NCBI GenBank assembly: GCA_900539695.1
Contig: UQDG01000013.1
Span: 1-64,000, forward strand
DNA from: an uncultured Oscillospiraceae bacterium
GTDB taxonomy: Bacteria; Bacillota; Clostridia; Oscillospirales; Ruminococcaceae
Direction of reading: 5' to 3'
Length of the DNA: 64,000 bases
Positions 16,556-25,311 of the stretch are shown here, piece by piece. Both the position numbers and the translations under genes were made by a program. Under the pieces are notes generated by a model. The model was not told the DNA's origin and made no database searches. It saw only the letters and a program-made list of their open reading frames with translations. Position 1 is the first letter of the stretch, and each line of letters opens with the position of its first letter.

Positions 16556-18079
16556 ATGCCTTGTGACTACAAAAATACAAAACCCATTATTGCCATGAAA
16601 GATATCAAAAAGGAGTTCTCTGGCGTTTGGGCTTTGTCCGGCATCACTTTTGAAGTATATCCGGGTGAAATCCACTGCCTGGTAGGCGAGAACGGCGCAG
16701 GAAAATCTACCCTGATGAAGGTTCTTTCGGGTGCTTACACACCTACCGAGGGAACCATCACGGTGGATGGAAAAGAATACAGTAAGTTCGATCCATTCTT
16801 GTCCAAGCAGCTTGGAATCAACATCGTTTACCAAGAAAATGACCTGGTTCCAAGCATGGACGTTGTGGAAAATATTTTTGTCGGCAACGAAAAAACCAAG
16901 GGACTGGGAATCATAGATTATCCCGCAATGCGGAAAGAAACACAAAGGCAGATGGATGACCTGGGTATCCATTTGAAGCTGGATACCAAAATTGAAAATC
17001 TGTCTGTCTCGGATCAGCAGTTTGTCAAGATCCTGAAAGCGTTGAGCGTGCAGCCCCGTGTGCTGATTATGGATGAACCGACATCAATGTTCAACGTAGA
17101 GGATGCCGCAAAGGTTACGGAACTGACTAGGCGTATTGCCAGCATGGGGATTGGTATCATCTACATTTCCCACTTCCTGAACGAAGTTGTCGAGATCGCG
17201 GATCGCATTACGGTAATCCGCGATGGTGCGGTGATCAGCACCTTCTCCAACGAAAATCATGATACGCCGATTATCAAGATCACACAGGACATGGTAGGCC
17301 GCCCGATAGATATGTTCTATGACCGCGAGAAATGTCCCATCGGTGATGTGATGCTAGAAGTCAAAGACTTGCAGCTGACGAAAGACTCTCCAAAAATCAA
17401 TTTTACGGTGCATAAGGGCGAAATCGTAGGCTTCTCTGGAATGGTCGGCTCCGGCCGCACCGAAATGATGCGTGCCATGATAGGCGCAGACAGCCGCTAC
17501 GGTGGGCACATCTATATCAACGGCAAAGAGGTGCAGATCAAGGACCCGAACGACAGTATTAATGCAGGTATCGCCTTTATTACAGAGGATCGCCAGAAGC
17601 TTGGCCTGATGCTGCACGCCAGCGTGCTGGAAAATGCAACGATCATAGGCCTGCGGGAAAAGATCAAAGGATTCTTTGTGAATATCAAAAAGTTTCCGCC
17701 GCTGATCGAGCCGCTGCTGAAAGAACTGCGGGTCAAAACGCCCAGCGTGTGGACCGAGGCAGTTTACCTTTCCGGTGGCAACCAGCAGAAAGTAGTCCTG
17801 GCAAAGTGGCTGTATGCGGAACAGGATATTTACATTTTTGATGAACCTACCCGCGGTATTGATGTCAATGCCAAAGCCGAGTTTTACAAACAGATGAGCA
17901 ACCTGACAAAGCAGGGCAAGTGTATCCTGATGATCAGCTCTGATATGCCGGAACTTATCAGCATGAGCGACAGAGTTTTGGTGGTTCGGGATGGCCGCAT
18001 TGATTGTGAGCTGAAAGGCGAGCAGATCAACGAACAGGAAATCATTAAACGTGCATTGGGAGTAAATAAAGATGGCTGA
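16556..18079 (+). CDS. Sugar ABC transporter ATP-binding protein (RbsA/MglA type)
   Basis: A 507-residue protein with two fused ABC domains. The first has Walker A GENGAGKST, a Q-loop NIVYQEND, a weak signature LSVSDQQ and Walker B VLIMDEPTS. The second has a degenerate P-loop GMVGSGRTEM and signature LSGGNQQKVVLAKWL with DEPTRGIDV, the arrangement usual for the CUT2 (monosaccharide) class. ATG 16556 follows GAGGGTGA; a GTG at 16505 lies inside the upstream hairpin and is rejected. The next gene overlaps by 8 nt. Confidence 0.94.
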   Translation: MPCDYKNTKPIIAMKDIKKEFSGVWALSGITFEVYPGEIHCLVGENGAGKSTLMKVLSGAYTPTEGTITVDGKEYSKFDPFLSKQLGINIVYQENDLVPSMDVVENIFVGNEKTKGLGIIDYPAMRKETQRQMDDLGIHLKLDTKIENLSVSDQQFVKILKALSVQPRVLIMDEPTSMFNVEDAAKVTELTRRIASMGIGIIYISHFLNEVVEIADRITVIRDGAVISTFSNENHDTPIIKITQDMVGRPIDMFYDREKCPIGDVMLEVKDLQLTKDSPKINFTVHKGEIVGFSGMVGSGRTEMMRAMIGADSRYGGHIYINGKEVQIKDPNDSINAGIAFITEDRQKLGLMLHASVLENATIIGLREKIKGFFVNIKKFPPLIEPLLKELRVKTPSVWTEAVYLSGGNQQKVVLAKWLYAEQDIYIFDEPTRGIDVNAKAEFYKQMSNLTKQGKCILMISSDMPELISMSDRVLVVRDGRIDCELKGEQINEQEIIKRALGVNKDG

Positions 18080-19034
18080 TAAAAAGACTAGCCTTTCTCC
18101 GGCTAAAAATATTTTTAAGGACCAGCGGGTCCTTCTGGCAATCGTTATCGCATTGATTGTCGTAATTATTTCGTGTATCAACCCTAATTTTATTGGCATC
18201 AATAACATTGTCGCAATTTTCCAGCAGATCTGCGTGCTGGGTATTCTGACAATGGCAATGAGCATTCTGCTGATCTCCGGCGGTATTGACCTGTCCATCG
18301 GCAATATTATGGTCGTCTGCGGTGTTGTTATGTACGTAGTGTTGGACAACGGTCTGCCCACCTTTATCGCTGTGCTGGCTGGCCTTGTTACCGGTGCAGC
18401 CTGTGGTTTGCTCAACGGCGCTATCATTGCAAAAAGTAAGTGCATTCCGCTGGTCATTACACTGGGCACCAGTAAGATGTTTTATGGCATTGCCCTGACG
18501 GTTTCCGGTGGACGTATCATGAACTTCGGCGGTGCATTCAACGGCTTGAAAACCAAGTACTTCGAAATTTTCTCGCCCATGCTGCTGGTTTTGCTGGCCA
18601 TGGTCATGGTGGCGTATCTCATGATGACTTACACCAAGTTCGGCCGCCGTGTAGTCGCCCTGGGTGGTAATGAAAAGAACGCTTTCCTGTCCGGTATTAA
18701 CGTGAACCGTTATAAGATCATTGTTTATGGCATTTCTGGTCTGTTCTGCGCGGTTGCCAGCATCGTATTTGTTGCCCGTATTGACTCCATTACCTCGAAC
18801 GCCGGTACCAACTATGAAACGAACGCCCTAGCCGCTGCCATTATCGGCGGTGTCACCTTCGACGGCGGCAAGGGTACGATCAGCGGCGCATTCCTCGGCT
18901 GCCTGCTGATGGGTGTCATCTCCAATGCTATGAACATCCTAGGCGTTGATAATAACGTACAGACGATTATTACCGGCGCTATCATTGTTGCGGCAGTCGT
19001 CCTGAGCAACATCAATAACATCAAGAAGAAATAA
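18072..19034 (+). CDS. Sugar ABC transporter permease (RbsC type)
   Basis: A 320-residue polytopic permease of the CUT2 class. Family signatures include ISGGIDLSIGNIMVVCGVV, GAACGLLNGAIIAKSKC, FGRRVVALGGNEKNAFLSG and the C-terminal GGVTFDGGKGTISGAFLG. The start overlaps the ATPase gene, implying coupled translation. With the RbsB- and RbsA-type proteins it forms a complete monosaccharide or polyol importer. Confidence 0.94.
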   Translation: MADKKTSLSPAKNIFKDQRVLLAIVIALIVVIISCINPNFIGINNIVAIFQQICVLGILTMAMSILLISGGIDLSIGNIMVVCGVVMYVVLDNGLPTFIAVLAGLVTGAACGLLNGAIIAKSKCIPLVITLGTSKMFYGIALTVSGGRIMNFGGAFNGLKTKYFEIFSPMLLVLLAMVMVAYLMMTYTKFGRRVVALGGNEKNAFLSGINVNRYKIIVYGISGLFCAVASIVFVARIDSITSNAGTNYETNALAAAIIGGVTFDGGKGTISGAFLGCLLMGVISNAMNILGVDNNVQTIITGAIIVAAVVLSNINNIKKK

Positions 19035-19055
19035 ATCTGAAAGGTTGTGTAGTAA

Positions 19056-20057
19056 GTGGTAAATGTTGCTGTTATTGGAGCAGGATTTATGGGACGTACC
19101 CATGTAACAGCCTACAAGGCCATGCCGAACGCAAAGGTTACAGCTGTTTGTGATCTGAATGAAAAGCAGGGCAAAGACCTCGCTGAGTTTGCCGGATGTG
19201 ATTGGTATAACGACGGTGAAAGCATGCTGAACACAGCAGATATCGACGTTGTGGATATTTGCCTGCCTACCTTTTTACATGAGCAATATGTCCTGCTGGC
19301 TGCGGGGCATAAAAAGCACGTCATCTGTGAAAAACCTGTCACGCTGTCGCTCGAATCACTTGACCGTATGATTGCCGCTACCAAAGAGGCCGGTGTTCAG
19401 TTTGCCGTGGGACAGGTCGTCCGTTTCTGGCCTGAATACGTCCGGGCCAAGGAAATGGTAGAAACAGGGAAACTGGGAACGATTAAGTATGCCCGTGCCA
19501 GCCGCCTTTCGGAACATCCCGCCTGGAGCGAGTGGTATCGCCGTGCCGAAAACAGCGGCGGAGGCCTGTTCGATCTGCACCTGCATGATATTGATTATCT
19601 GTGCTACCTGTTCGGCAAGGTGAAGCAGGTCTATGCCATCGGCCACAAGAACAACGTCGGCTGCTGGAACCATGTGGCAACATCCTTGACCTTTGAAAAC
19701 GGTATGGAAGCTACGGCTGAGGGAATCCTGGAAATGCCCAGCGGATTCCCCTTTACGACAGAGCTGAATGTTGTTGGCGATAAAAAGGCATACTGTTACC
19801 ATATGGGTGCTGGTGCTAACCTGGAAAACATCGCGGCGGCTTCCCGCTCTACCACGGTCTATGGCGACGGCAAGGCCGAAACTCTGGCCATAGATCCCTA
19901 TGATGCCTACCAGAAGGAACTGGAAGATTTCATCGGCCATATCGAGGCCGGCACGCCGATCACGGTAATTACCCCGGCCGATGTCCGCCATGTGCTCTCT
20001 GTAATCGTGGCGATTCGCGAATCGCTGGAAACGCATAAAACCGTAACGGTTTCGTGA
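19056..20057 (+). CDS. Gfo/Idh/MocA-family oxidoreductase
   Basis: A 333-residue NAD(P)-dependent sugar dehydrogenase. The N-terminal Rossmann fold shows VAVIGAGFMGRTHVTAY, then CEKPVTLSLESLDRM, the family's conserved CEKP with catalytic Lys, and the C-terminal domain carries GGGLFDLHLHDIDYLCYLFG, with the usual His. GTG 19056 has GAAAGG upstream. It sits between importer genes and an epimerase, a setting seen for inositol 2-dehydrogenase-like and glucose/keto-sugar oxidoreductases. Which hydroxyl it oxidises cannot be told. Confidence 0.92.
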   Translation: MVNVAVIGAGFMGRTHVTAYKAMPNAKVTAVCDLNEKQGKDLAEFAGCDWYNDGESMLNTADIDVVDICLPTFLHEQYVLLAAGHKKHVICEKPVTLSLESLDRMIAATKEAGVQFAVGQVVRFWPEYVRAKEMVETGKLGTIKYARASRLSEHPAWSEWYRRAENSGGGLFDLHLHDIDYLCYLFGKVKQVYAIGHKNNVGCWNHVATSLTFENGMEATAEGILEMPSGFPFTTELNVVGDKKAYCYHMGAGANLENIAAASRSTTVYGDGKAETLAIDPYDAYQKELEDFIGHIEAGTPITVITPADVRHVLSVIVAIRESLETHKTVTVS

Positions 20058-20064
20058 GGATGTT

Positions 20065-20913
20065 ATGAAACAAGGTATTAGTTTGTTCTCTTTTTCCGAA
20101 AATACGGATGTCCGATGGATGTTTGAACATGCGAAAAAAGCGGGCTATGATGGCGTGGAGCCGGTTTTGAGTGAATCCGGCTATCTGAACCCGCAAACCC
20201 CGGAAAAAGATGTCCTGGCCATGAAAAGAATGGCCGATGATATGGGCCTGGAGATTCCCAGCGTAGGGGTATGGAGTCTGTGGCAGAACAATCTCGTTTC
20301 TGACAGCGAGAAGACCCGGCAAAAAGCGTTTGGCATTGTACAAAAGCAGATCGAAGCTGCGCACCTTCTGGGGGCTAAAACGATTCTGGTTGTTCCCGGT
20401 TATGTCGGTTGCAATTTTGTAGAGCACCCAGAAAAGATCCGGTACGATATTGCCTATGAGCGTGCGCAAGACGCATTGAGCCGACTGGCACCCGAAGCGA
20501 AAGCTGCGGATGTGGCAATTGGCATTGAAAATGTCTGGAATCGCTTCCTCCTTTCCCCATTGGAAACTCGGCGGTTCCTGGATGAGATCAGCTCCGACTA
20601 TGTCGGTATGTATCTGGATGTCGGTAATGCCGTGTATATCGGCTACCCGGAACAATGGATCGAGATCCTCGGCCACCGCATCAAAAAGCTACATATGTCT
20701 GACTATCGCTTTGATCAGGCAGGCATTGGCGCTTTCGTAGATCTCTTTGCCGGTGATGTTGATTTCCCGGCGGTTGCAAAGGCCATCGCAGGAATCGGGT
20801 ATGATGATTACATCACGCTTGAAATGCTGCCCAACTATAAGCAGTTTCCCGAGGTAAGCCTATATGCAGACAAATATGCCATGAACAAAATTATAGAAAT
20901 GATTCATTTATAA
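20065..20913 (+). CDS. Sugar phosphate isomerase/epimerase-like TIM barrel
   Basis: A 282-residue xylose-isomerase-like TIM barrel, unlike the first one in sequence. Metal-site segments are GYDGVEPVLSE, IGIENVWNRFLLSP, YVGMYLDVGNAVYIGYPEQW, KKLHMSDY and DDYITLEMLP. It starts 7 nt after the oxidoreductase gene, so the two are coexpressed and probably act in sequence: oxidation to a keto intermediate, then isomerisation or epimerisation. It is the last gene of the operon. No kinase gene is present, so either the sugar leaves the pathway unphosphorylated or a distant kinase is used. Confidence 0.85.
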   Translation: MKQGISLFSFSENTDVRWMFEHAKKAGYDGVEPVLSESGYLNPQTPEKDVLAMKRMADDMGLEIPSVGVWSLWQNNLVSDSEKTRQKAFGIVQKQIEAAHLLGAKTILVVPGYVGCNFVEHPEKIRYDIAYERAQDALSRLAPEAKAADVAIGIENVWNRFLLSPLETRRFLDEISSDYVGMYLDVGNAVYIGYPEQWIEILGHRIKKLHMSDYRFDQAGIGAFVDLFAGDVDFPAVAKAIAGIGYDDYITLEMLPNYKQFPEVSLYADKYAMNKIIEMIHL

Positions 20914-21014
20914 AAAACGCTAGGAGACCATTAAGTGCGTCTTCACGGATGCAAAGGAAAAAACAGATTTTCGTTACACAACGAGTGTGGATTAGGTTTT
21001 CTGCCATAAATTCG

Positions 21015-21063
21015 AAAAGGCTTGCAAACGGGACATGAAAATCCCATTGTTTGCAAGCTTTTC
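21015..21063 (+). terminator. Terminator of the second sugar operon
   Basis: AAAAGGCTTGCAAAC pairs with GTTTGCAAGCTTTT, with GGGA/TCCC inside; long stem ending in T-rich TTTTCT. The ~100 nt before it carry no recognisable gene. Confidence 0.85.
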
Positions 21064-21124
21064 TAGTTCTAGAATCAGAATATGACCACTTCATGAATAC
21101 TGTTTATTCTTATACCTGTTCATA

Positions 21125-21162
21125 TAAAAAAGGAGCTGCCGTATTGCAACAGCCCCTTTTTA
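21125..21162. terminator. Bidirectional terminator
   Basis: AAAAAAGGAGCTG opposite CAGCCCCTTTTT with one mismatch. On the minus strand it sits just past the end of the symporter fragment and ends in T6. Confidence 0.8.
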
Positions 21163-21180
21163 GAAGGAAAATAGTGAATA

Positions 21181-22160
21181 TCAGTTTTTCATTTCGGCGC
21201 GGATCTTATCGTTGGCCTCCTCGACCTTCATGTGGGAGAGAATAAAGGTAATGATGGCGTCCAGCACCAAGGGAATTACGAGGTACATGAGTTTCAGCAT
21301 ATTGATGCAGGATTCCGGCTGCACGGCCAGTGCCTTATCATAGTTGCTGAATGCCAGCAGCCAGCCGGTGATGGCAGTGCCGAGGCCGCCGCCCAGCTTG
21401 ACGCCGAGCGAGGTGCAGGAGTACATCGTGCCGTCCACACGCTTATGCTTCGTCAGCCAAGTGTACTCTGAGCAAGAGGCGATAACGGCGTTCATGTCGC
21501 CCTGCCACGGGCCTTGACCCAGTGCAGCAATGGCCGTAAAGAGCAACATCATCTTGACATCGCCGGAACCCGTATAGCCGGCCACCACAACGAGCGCACG
21601 GGCCACGGTAGCGAGGGCGTAGCTGCCGACATTCAGTTTGTACATACCGTGCATCTTGGTAACGAGGGTCGGGGTAAAGACCAGTGCGATGATCAAAGGG
21701 ATGTTGATGGCCCAGGAGAACACGCCGAACAGGTTTTTGTCACCAAGAATATGGGCGGTGTAGAAGGTACCCATACTGATCATGGCACCATAGATCTGCT
21801 GCAAAATGTAGGTGACGCAGATCATCAGGTAGTATTTGTTGGAAACCAGCAACTTGGCAGCCTCGACAAGACCGTACTTCTCGTCTTTCTCGATTTCGGC
21901 TTTATCCGTGGTATCGACAAACTCTTCCTCCGGCAACTCCTTGACGGAGAAGACAGAGAGCGTGTTGACGATCAGACCGATAATGGCGTAGACGATAGCC
22001 ACGGTGCGCCATGCTTCGGCAGTGTCGCCCAGTGCGGAGACAGCCAGCAGCGTGACGGACTGGATGGCAAGGCTGGTGGCGAATGCGAACATGAAGCGGT
22101 AGGAACCCATCTCAACGCGCTCGGCGCTGTTCTTGGTAACAAGGGAAGTCAAGGCAGAGT
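21181..22160 (-). pseudogene. GPH-family sodium:sugar symporter, N-terminus missing
   Basis: About 325 residues of a glycoside-pentoside-hexuronide (MelB-like) symporter. The reading starts in the middle of a membrane domain at YSALTSLVTKNSAERVEMGS, a conserved cytoplasmic loop of the family, and then continues cleanly through about eight helices to the C-terminus EEANDKIRAEMKN. Intact members are 450-500 aa with 12 helices, so roughly 130 N-terminal residues are gone. The frame stays open to 22179 but those few residues do not fit the family. The break at ~22160 is shared with the phosphoketolase remnant on the other strand. Without its first helices it is unlikely to transport. Confidence 0.85.
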
Positions 22161-22162
22161 AC

Positions 22163-22471
22163 GAGCGCACCAACCGCAACCTGAGTGTCCACGGCTACCA
22201 GGAGGAAGGCGCCATCACCATGCCGTTTGATATGCGCGTGCAGAACGAGATCGACCGCTTCCATCTGGTCAAGGATGTGCTGCTGCATCTGCCCCAGCTG
22301 GGCAACCGCGGTGCGTACCTTATCCAGCAGATGAACGACAAGCTGGTCGCCCACAAGAACTACATCCACGAGATCGGCCAGGATATGCCCGAAATTTTGG
22401 ATTGGAAGTGCATCTGCCGGAAAACAAGTAAGGGGTTTACGTCAAGTAATCCCTTGCAAACCTCCCTATAA
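22163..22471 (+). pseudogene. Phosphoketolase C-terminal fragment
   Basis: The plus-strand frame from about 22166 reads RTNRNLSVHGYQEEG, then TMPFDMRVQNEIDRFHLVKD and HEIGQDMPEILDWK, the extreme C-terminus of xylulose-5-phosphate/fructose-6-phosphate phosphoketolase (about 790 aa when whole). Only ~85 family residues remain, followed by a non-family tail to TAA 22471. There is no start codon or ribosome site for it. It faces away from the truncated symporter and begins exactly where that gene breaks. Non-functional as it stands. Confidence 0.85.
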
Positions 22472-22542
22472 AATGCTATACTGAATCAGTACGATGCAAA
22501 CAGGTCATGAGCCAATGTGTACGCACGGCTCGTGACCTTTTT
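22454..22542 (+). promoter_or_regulatory. Promoter followed at once by a terminator-like hairpin
   Basis: TTGCAA (22454-22459), 17 nt, TATACT (22477-22482). Initiation would be near 22489. AGGTCATGAGCC (22502-22513) then pairs with GGCTCGTGACCT (22527-22538) and ends in T5. The hairpin may end the old phosphoketolase transcript or act as an attenuator in the short leader of the symporter gene. Confidence 0.7.
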
Positions 22543-22584
22543 GTATTTGTGGGATTCCTAAATCGAGAGGGAATGGGGAGGATT

Positions 22585-23985
22585 ATGTTAGAAACGATTG
22601 CGGCTGTCAACCAGGCAGTCAACAACTTTGTCTGGGGTGTCCCGGCCATGGTGTGCATCATTGGCGTGGGGCTGCTGCTCAGCGTGCGGACAGGCTTTTT
22701 GCAGATCCGCAAATTTCCGTATGTCATCAAAACCACCATCGGCCGCATGTTCCGCAAAAAGGATGCCTCGGACGGCGCTATGACGCCGTTCCAGGCGGTA
22801 TGCACTGCGCTGGCGGGCACCGTAGGCACCGGCAACATTGCAGGCGTGGCGGGTGCCATCGCCATCGGCGGACCGGGCGCGGTGTTCTGGATGTGGTGCT
22901 CGGCACTGCTGGGCATGTGCACCAAGTTTGCCGAGGTCACGCTGGCCGTCCATTTCCGTGAGCGCAACGCCGCGGGCGAGTGGGTCGGCGGCCCGATGTA
23001 CTATATTAAAAACGGCCTGGGCAAGCATTGGCAGTTTTTGGCTGTGCTGTACTCGCTGTTCGGCGTGCTGACGGTGTTCGGCACCGGCAACGCCACTCAG
23101 GTCAACACCATCGTGGCGGCCATCGATACTGCCCTGCTGGAGTACAACGTTGTCGGCAATAGTGCGCTCTCCACACTGAACCTCGTGGTCGGCATCGTGG
23201 TGGCCATGCTGGTCGCCATGGTGTTGCTGGGCGGCATCAAGCGTATTGGCAGCGTAAGCGAGCGCCTCGTGCCCTTTATGGCGCTGTTTTACATCGTGCT
23301 GGCGGTGGGCGTTGTGGTGCTGAATCTCCCACGTTTCCCGTTGGTGCTGGAAGCTATTTTTGCCGGCGCCTTCAACCCGGCGGCCTTCACCGGCGGCACC
23401 ATCGGCAGCCTGTTTATCAGCATGCAGAAGGGCGTTTCCCGCGGCATCTTCTCCAACGAAGCCGGCCTTGGCACCGGCTCCATCGCCCATGCCTGCGCCG
23501 ACACCAAAAAGCCGGTCAAGCAGGGTATGTTCGGTATTTTTGAGGTCTTCGCTGACACCATCGTCATCTGCACCCTGACGGCGATGGTCATCCTGTGCAG
23601 CGGCATCACTGTCAACTACGGCACCGCCGCGGGCGCCGAACTGACCATCTCCGGCTTTACTACCACCTACGGCGGCTGGGCGTCCATCTTTACGGCGGTG
23701 GCGCTGTGCTGCTTTGCGTTCTCCACCATCATCGGCTGGGGCCTGTACGGCTCGCGCTTTTTGGCGTTCCTGTGCCATAATGACAAGGTCGTGCGTCCGT
23801 TCTTTGTGGTGTACTCTTTCGTGTCCATCCTGGGCGCTACGGTGGACCTGGGCCTGCTGTGGAGTGTAGCCGACACCTTCAACGGCCTGATGAGCATCCC
23901 GAACCTGATTGCCCTGCTGCTGCTTTCCGGCACGGTAGTCAACCTGACCAAAGAATTTTTTGCATCTGAAAAAGCCAACGGCTAA
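22585..23985 (+). CDS. Alanine/glycine:cation symporter (AGCS family)
   Basis: A 466-residue sodium-coupled amino-acid carrier with about ten helices. Signatures: LSVRTGFLQIRKFP, FQAVCTALAGTVGTGNIAGV, GGPGAVFWMWCSALLGM, GEWVGGPMYYIKNGLG and FSNEAGLGTGSIAHA, all conserved in AGCS proteins. ATG 22585 follows GGGGAGG by 6 nt; longer readings back to 22507 run through the leader hairpin and are rejected. It takes up D/L-alanine or glycine. It is the first complete gene after the symporter/phosphoketolase scar; the cobalamin gene follows 15 nt later. Confidence 0.93.
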   Translation: MLETIAAVNQAVNNFVWGVPAMVCIIGVGLLLSVRTGFLQIRKFPYVIKTTIGRMFRKKDASDGAMTPFQAVCTALAGTVGTGNIAGVAGAIAIGGPGAVFWMWCSALLGMCTKFAEVTLAVHFRERNAAGEWVGGPMYYIKNGLGKHWQFLAVLYSLFGVLTVFGTGNATQVNTIVAAIDTALLEYNVVGNSALSTLNLVVGIVVAMLVAMVLLGGIKRIGSVSERLVPFMALFYIVLAVGVVVLNLPRFPLVLEAIFAGAFNPAAFTGGTIGSLFISMQKGVSRGIFSNEAGLGTGSIAHACADTKKPVKQGMFGIFEVFADTIVICTLTAMVILCSGITVNYGTAAGAELTISGFTTTYGGWASIFTAVALCCFAFSTIIGWGLYGSRFLAFLCHNDKVVRPFFVVYSFVSILGATVDLGLLWSVADTFNGLMSIPNLIALLLLSGTVVNLTKEFFASEKANG

Positions 23986-24000
23986 AGCGGGGAAAATTCC

Positions 24001-24498
24001 ATGCTGCATCTATACTGGGGCAACGGCAAGGGAAAAACTACGGCGGCCATGGGGCTGGCGCTGCGGGCGCTGGGCCATGGGCGGCGCGTGGTGATCGTGC
24101 AGTTTTTAAAGGACGGCACCAGCGGCGAAATTGCCCCGCTGCGCACAGCCGGGGCCACAGTCTACGCCTGCCCCAACGCCAAATTCACCTGGCTGATGGA
24201 CGAGAACGACAAGGCCCAGGCACGGGCCGTATCCGCGGACGCACTGGAGAAAGCCCTGGCACAGCCCTTTGACCTGCTGGTGCTGGACGAAGCCTGCGCT
24301 GCGTTAAAAAGCAACATCCTGGACGAAGCCCTGCTGCGCAAAGCGGCAGCTTTTGCCAAGGACGGCAGGGAAGTCGTCGTCACAGGCCGCGACCCGGCCC
24401 CTTGGCTGCAGGACGCCGCTGACTACTCTACCGAAATGCAGATGCACAAGCACCCCTACACCCAGGGCATTGCCGCCCGCGAGGGTGTGGAGTATTAA
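24001..24498 (+). CDS. cobO: Cob(I)yrinic acid a,c-diamide adenosyltransferase (CobO/BtuR)
   Basis: A 165-residue ATP:corrinoid adenosyltransferase, slightly shorter than E. coli BtuR (196 aa). The P-loop is YWGNGKGKTTAAMG near the N-terminus, followed by VVIVQFLKDG, LLVLDEACAA, a KDGREVVVTGRDP strand and the C-terminal HPYTQGIAAREGVEY, all usual for the family. It attaches the adenosyl group to cob(I)alamin or precursors and so supports corrinoid salvage. No other cobalamin gene is adjacent. Transcribed with the AGCS gene and ended by a terminator shared with the convergent RraA gene. Confidence 0.92.
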   Translation: MLHLYWGNGKGKTTAAMGLALRALGHGRRVVIVQFLKDGTSGEIAPLRTAGATVYACPNAKFTWLMDENDKAQARAVSADALEKALAQPFDLLVLDEACAALKSNILDEALLRKAAAFAKDGREVVVTGRDPAPWLQDAADYSTEMQMHKHPYTQGIAAREGVEY

Positions 24499-24526
24499 CG
24501 CCCCTTTATAAAACCAAAACAAAAGC

Positions 24527-24563
24527 AAAGCGGAGGACACCCACCCGGGCATCCTCCGCTTTT
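24527..24563. terminator. Shared terminator between convergent genes
   Basis: AAAGCGGAGGA pairs with TCCTCCGCTTT; T-rich tails in both directions. Confidence 0.85.
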
Positions 24564-24577
24564 AGTATTGTGTAAAT

Positions 24578-25291
24578 TTACAGCACGCCAAACTTGGCAA
24601 ACGCCTCGGTCACCAGCATGCCATTTTCAATGGCCTTGCGCATCGTCTTTTCGGTGCTGGCTTTTTCCAGCGCCTTTTCCAGCACTTCGGGCGCGATCTC
24701 TTTCGGGATGATCAGCACGCCGTCAATATCGCCGAACACGATGTCGCCGTTGTGGATCGTGACCTGCCCAATCTCGATCGGGCACCGCCACTGGAACACA
24801 TAGGTGCGTACCGAGGAATCCTGCGCCCAGGTGCCGGTGCAGAAAACCGGGAAGTTCTGCTCGATCACCTTCGGTGTGTCGCGAGTGTAGCCGTCCAGCA
24901 CGGCGCCTACCGCACCACGGGCCTTGCCGCAGGCGGTCAGCAGCTCGCCCCATAGGGCGCTGTTGTGGGCACCGGTGGCGATATAAATTTCGTTGGGCTT
25001 CAAGTCGTCCAGCGCTTCGGTCATATAGCCAAAGGGCTTCTGTGCCTGGTACTCGTACACGTCATTTTCCAGCACGGTGCAGGCGTAACCGGCCAGTCTA
25101 AGCCGCTTGTCCTCGGTCTCGCCGGGCAGGATGTAGGGCGCCGTGGGCACCTGGGCCGCCAGCGGGCGGATGGAGGCAGGCAAAAACTGGTGCTTGTATC
25201 CCATCTGATCCAGAATATCGCCCACAACGGGGGTGTACAGCTTCTCCTTCATCAGGGCGAACATTTCGTTGTCGTTTTTCCACATGGCCAT
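24578..25291 (-). CDS. RraA-family protein (HMG/CHA aldolase-like)
   Basis: A 237-residue protein of the RraA / 4-hydroxy-4-methyl-2-oxoglutarate aldolase superfamily. TPVVGDILDQMGYKHQFLP at the N-terminus, GELLTACGKARGAVGAVLDG with YTRD (the conserved G-x20-R-D metal/pyruvate site), and DIVFGDIDGVLIIPKE near the C-terminus are family signatures. Members are either metal-dependent pyruvate aldolases/oxaloacetate decarboxylases or RNase E regulators; the latter is unlikely in a Firmicute that relies on RNase J/Y. It follows nadE by 20 nt on the same strand, so they probably share a transcript, but no functional link is obvious. Confidence 0.88.
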   Translation of the reverse strand: MAMWKNDNEMFALMKEKLYTPVVGDILDQMGYKHQFLPASIRPLAAQVPTAPYILPGETEDKRLRLAGYACTVLENDVYEYQAQKPFGYMTEALDDLKPNEIYIATGAHNSALWGELLTACGKARGAVGAVLDGYTRDTPKVIEQNFPVFCTGTWAQDSSVRTYVFQWRCPIEIGQVTIHNGDIVFGDIDGVLIIPKEIAPEVLEKALEKASTEKTMRKAIENGMLVTEAFAKFGVL

Positions 25292-25311
25292 AACAGCACT
25301 TCCTTTTTATA

